From NCBI GenBank assembly GCA_019689695.1, contig JADGHA010000232.1:1-6866 (forward strand): 6,866 nucleotides of DNA, in the 5' to 3' direction. The position numbers and the translations under genes are program-made. Under the pieces are notes generated by a model that did no database searches, was not told the DNA's origin, and saw only the letters and a program-made list of their open reading frames with translations. Numbering within the stretch: position 1 is the stretch's first letter; each line of letters starts with the position of its first letter. Shown here piece after piece: positions 6,255-6,866 of the stretch. This DNA comes from Micromonosporaceae bacterium (GTDB lineage: Bacteria; Actinomycetota; Actinomycetes; Mycobacteriales; Micromonosporaceae).

Positions 6255-6395
6255 ATGCTTGACAGTGAGACCACCACTCACCGGCGCGCCCCCGGCCGGC
6301 ACCGCAGGCCCGTTTCCCGCAACCGGAGTGCGGTTGTGCTGACCGTGCTGCGGGCGATGGGCGCCTGGTTTGCCCGGGTGAAGCGCGACCGCTGA
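6255..6395 (+). CDS. Small basic hypothetical protein (46 residues)
   Basis: A 46-residue ORF starts at ATG 6255. AGGA and GGACGG lie about 6-13 bases upstream, an acceptable ribosome site. The N-terminal half is hydrophilic and basic (THRRAPGRHRRPVSRNRS), followed by a short apolar stretch (AVVLTVLRAMGAWFA, about residues 26-40) and a basic end (RVKRDR). This could be an amphipathic or membrane-touching helix flanked by positive charge; it is short for a true membrane span. Third positions are mostly G/C, with some T. I do not recognise a family. A weak promoter-like pair (TTCGTC, 17 bases, TACAAA) lies just upstream. A longer frame from ATG 6195 has no ribosome site. Confidence 0.5.
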   Translation: MLDSETTTHRRAPGRHRRPVSRNRSAVVLTVLRAMGAWFARVKRDR

Positions 6396-6410
6396 CCGGG
6401 GCGCGACCGC

Positions 6411-6438
6411 GGGCCGGCCGGCGCGGGCCGGCTGGCCC
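6411..6438. terminator. Hairpin between the small ORF and tRNA-Glu
   Basis: GGGCCGGCC (6411-6419) pairs with GGCTGGCCC (6430-6438) over nine base pairs, one of them G-U, around a ten-base loop. It follows the small ORF on the + strand by 15 bases and tRNA-Glu on the - strand by 17 bases, so it may terminate both. There is no T-run. The same stretch contains an 11-base direct repeat (6408-6418, 6422-6432). Confidence 0.5.
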
Positions 6439-6455
6439 ATGAGCAAGCGCGGATG

Positions 6456-6528
6456 TAGCCCCGACCGGATTCGAACCGGCGCTACCGCCTTGAGAGGGCG
6501 GCGTCCTAGGCCGCTAGACGACGGGGCC
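6456..6528 (-). tRNA. tRNA-Glu (anticodon CTC)
   Basis: The - strand folds as a 73-base tRNA. The acceptor GGCCCCG pairs with CGGGGCT (the first pair is G-U), with discriminator A. The anticodon stem GCCGC/GCGGT encloses the seven-base loop CTCTCAA region, giving anticodon CTC for GAG codons. The T loop is TTCGAAT. No CCA is encoded; the next bases are CATCC. The tRNA lies 34 bases after tRNA-Gln and is probably co-transcribed with it. Confidence 0.95.
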
Positions 6529-6562
6529 AAGACTGCAGGTACTGCCGTACAGAGGGATTTCG

Positions 6563-6634
6563 CTGGGGTACCAGGACTCGAACCTAGACTAACGGAGCCA
6601 GAATCCGTCGGGCTGCCAATTACCCCATACCCCA
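6563..6634 (-). tRNA. tRNA-Gln (anticodon CTG)
   Basis: A 72-base tRNA on the - strand. The acceptor TGGGGTA pairs perfectly with TACCCCA, with discriminator G. The D stem is GGG/CCC, and the anticodon stem ACGGA/TCCGT holds loop TTCTGGC with anticodon CTG, reading CAG. The T arm is CTAGG/CCTGG around TTCGAGT. CCA is not encoded. The U-A first pair is usual for tRNA-Gln. Confidence 0.96.
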
Positions 6635-6660
6635 CTGGCGCTCGGCAGCGCCGGGAACAA

Positions 6661-6690
6661 ACCTTACCCGACCGCCGAGGACCTCGCCAA
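6661..6690 (-). promoter_or_regulatory. Candidate promoter of the tRNA-Gln/tRNA-Glu unit
   Basis: On the - strand TTGGCG (6685-6690) and TAAGGT (6661-6666) are 18 bases apart. The predicted start near 6654 lies about 20 bases before tRNA-Gln, as expected for a tRNA leader. The pair matches actinobacterial housekeeping promoters reasonably well. Confidence 0.5.
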
Positions 6691-6705
6691 CTCACCCCGC
6701 CTACG

Positions 6706-6866
6706 TCACTCCAGGGCGACCACCGGGTTGACCAGTTCGCCGATCCCCTCCACGCGGACGGCGACCGTGTCGCCGCCGACCAGCGGGCCCACCCCGGCCG
6801 GAGTGCCGGTGAGCACCACGTCGCCCGGGAGCAGCGTCATCACGTGCGAGATGTACGAGACCAGGG
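6706..6866 (-). CDS. Fumarylacetoacetate-hydrolase-family protein, C-terminal end only
   Basis: Only the last 52 residues and the TGA are inside the window; the start lies beyond the right edge. The segment shows the family's C-terminal core: SYISHVMTLLPGDVVLTGTP, then AGVGPLVGGDTVAVRVEGIG, and the ending LVNPVV. In this fold the GDVVLTGTPAGVG stretch borders the metal-dependent active site. Members cleave or decarboxylate acylpyruvates or related 2-oxo acids; the exact substrate cannot be told from this fragment. A homologue occupies the same place beside these tRNA genes in mycobacteria and Streptomyces. Confidence 0.9.
   Translation of the reverse strand, partial: LVSYISHVMTLLPGDVVLTGTPAGVGPLVGGDTVAVRVEGIGELVNPVVALE

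Noticed and set aside
6456..6634. tRNA genes as the attachment site of an integrated element
   Set aside because: No integrase, no duplicated tRNA 3' end and no change in composition appear nearby; the gene order matches the conserved chromosomal arrangement.
6141..6695. - strand open frame of 184 codons across the tRNA genes
   Set aside because: It runs through two well-folded tRNAs and the small ORF, with no protein-like motifs.

Overview
The window looks like a chromosomal housekeeping region from a high-GC actinobacterium. The genes favour G/C at third codon positions, starts are GTG or ATG, and the HU protein has the long Lys/Ala/Pro tail typical of Actinobacteria. The gene order is one I know from the mycobacterial ppk1-mutT1-hupB-leuD-leuC-IclR-regulator-tRNA-fumarylacetoacetase-family neighbourhood. 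The presence of a CYTH-CHAD protein and the protein sequences suggest a Micromonospora/Actinoplanes-like relative rather than a mycobacterium. That placement is inferred from memory of family sequences, not from a search.

Left part (1-2161, + strand): a CYTH-CHAD protein, cut by the left edge, overlaps by 13 bases a MutT1-type protein (Nudix domain plus histidine-phosphatase domain). Both fit polyphosphate and nucleotide housekeeping. Bases 2162-2590 lack an intact gene but hold what looks like a frameshifted remnant of an unrecognised protein on the - strand. A strong hairpin at 2591-2624 ends hupB.

Middle (2636-5282, - strand): hupB (HU-type nucleoid protein) has its own promoter region containing an inverted repeat. 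A near-perfect terminator separates it from leuD, which is coupled to leuC. LeuC and LeuD are the two subunits of isopropylmalate isomerase in leucine synthesis.

Right part: the IclR-family regulator NdgR/LtbR is transcribed away from leuC, and the two promoters appear interleaved within about 80 bases. In relatives this regulator controls leuCD, so the arrangement is a compact regulator-target module. Beyond it lie short direct repeats (6010-6097), a small uncharacterised basic ORF (6255-6395), tRNA-Glu(CTC) and tRNA-Gln(CTG) on the - strand behind a plausible promoter, and the C-terminal end of a fumarylacetoacetate-hydrolase-family enzyme cut by the right edge.

I saw no mobile element, CRISPR array or defence system. 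The least explained items are the decayed ORF after mutT1, the small ORF after ndgR, and the leuC/ndgR and hupB control regions.
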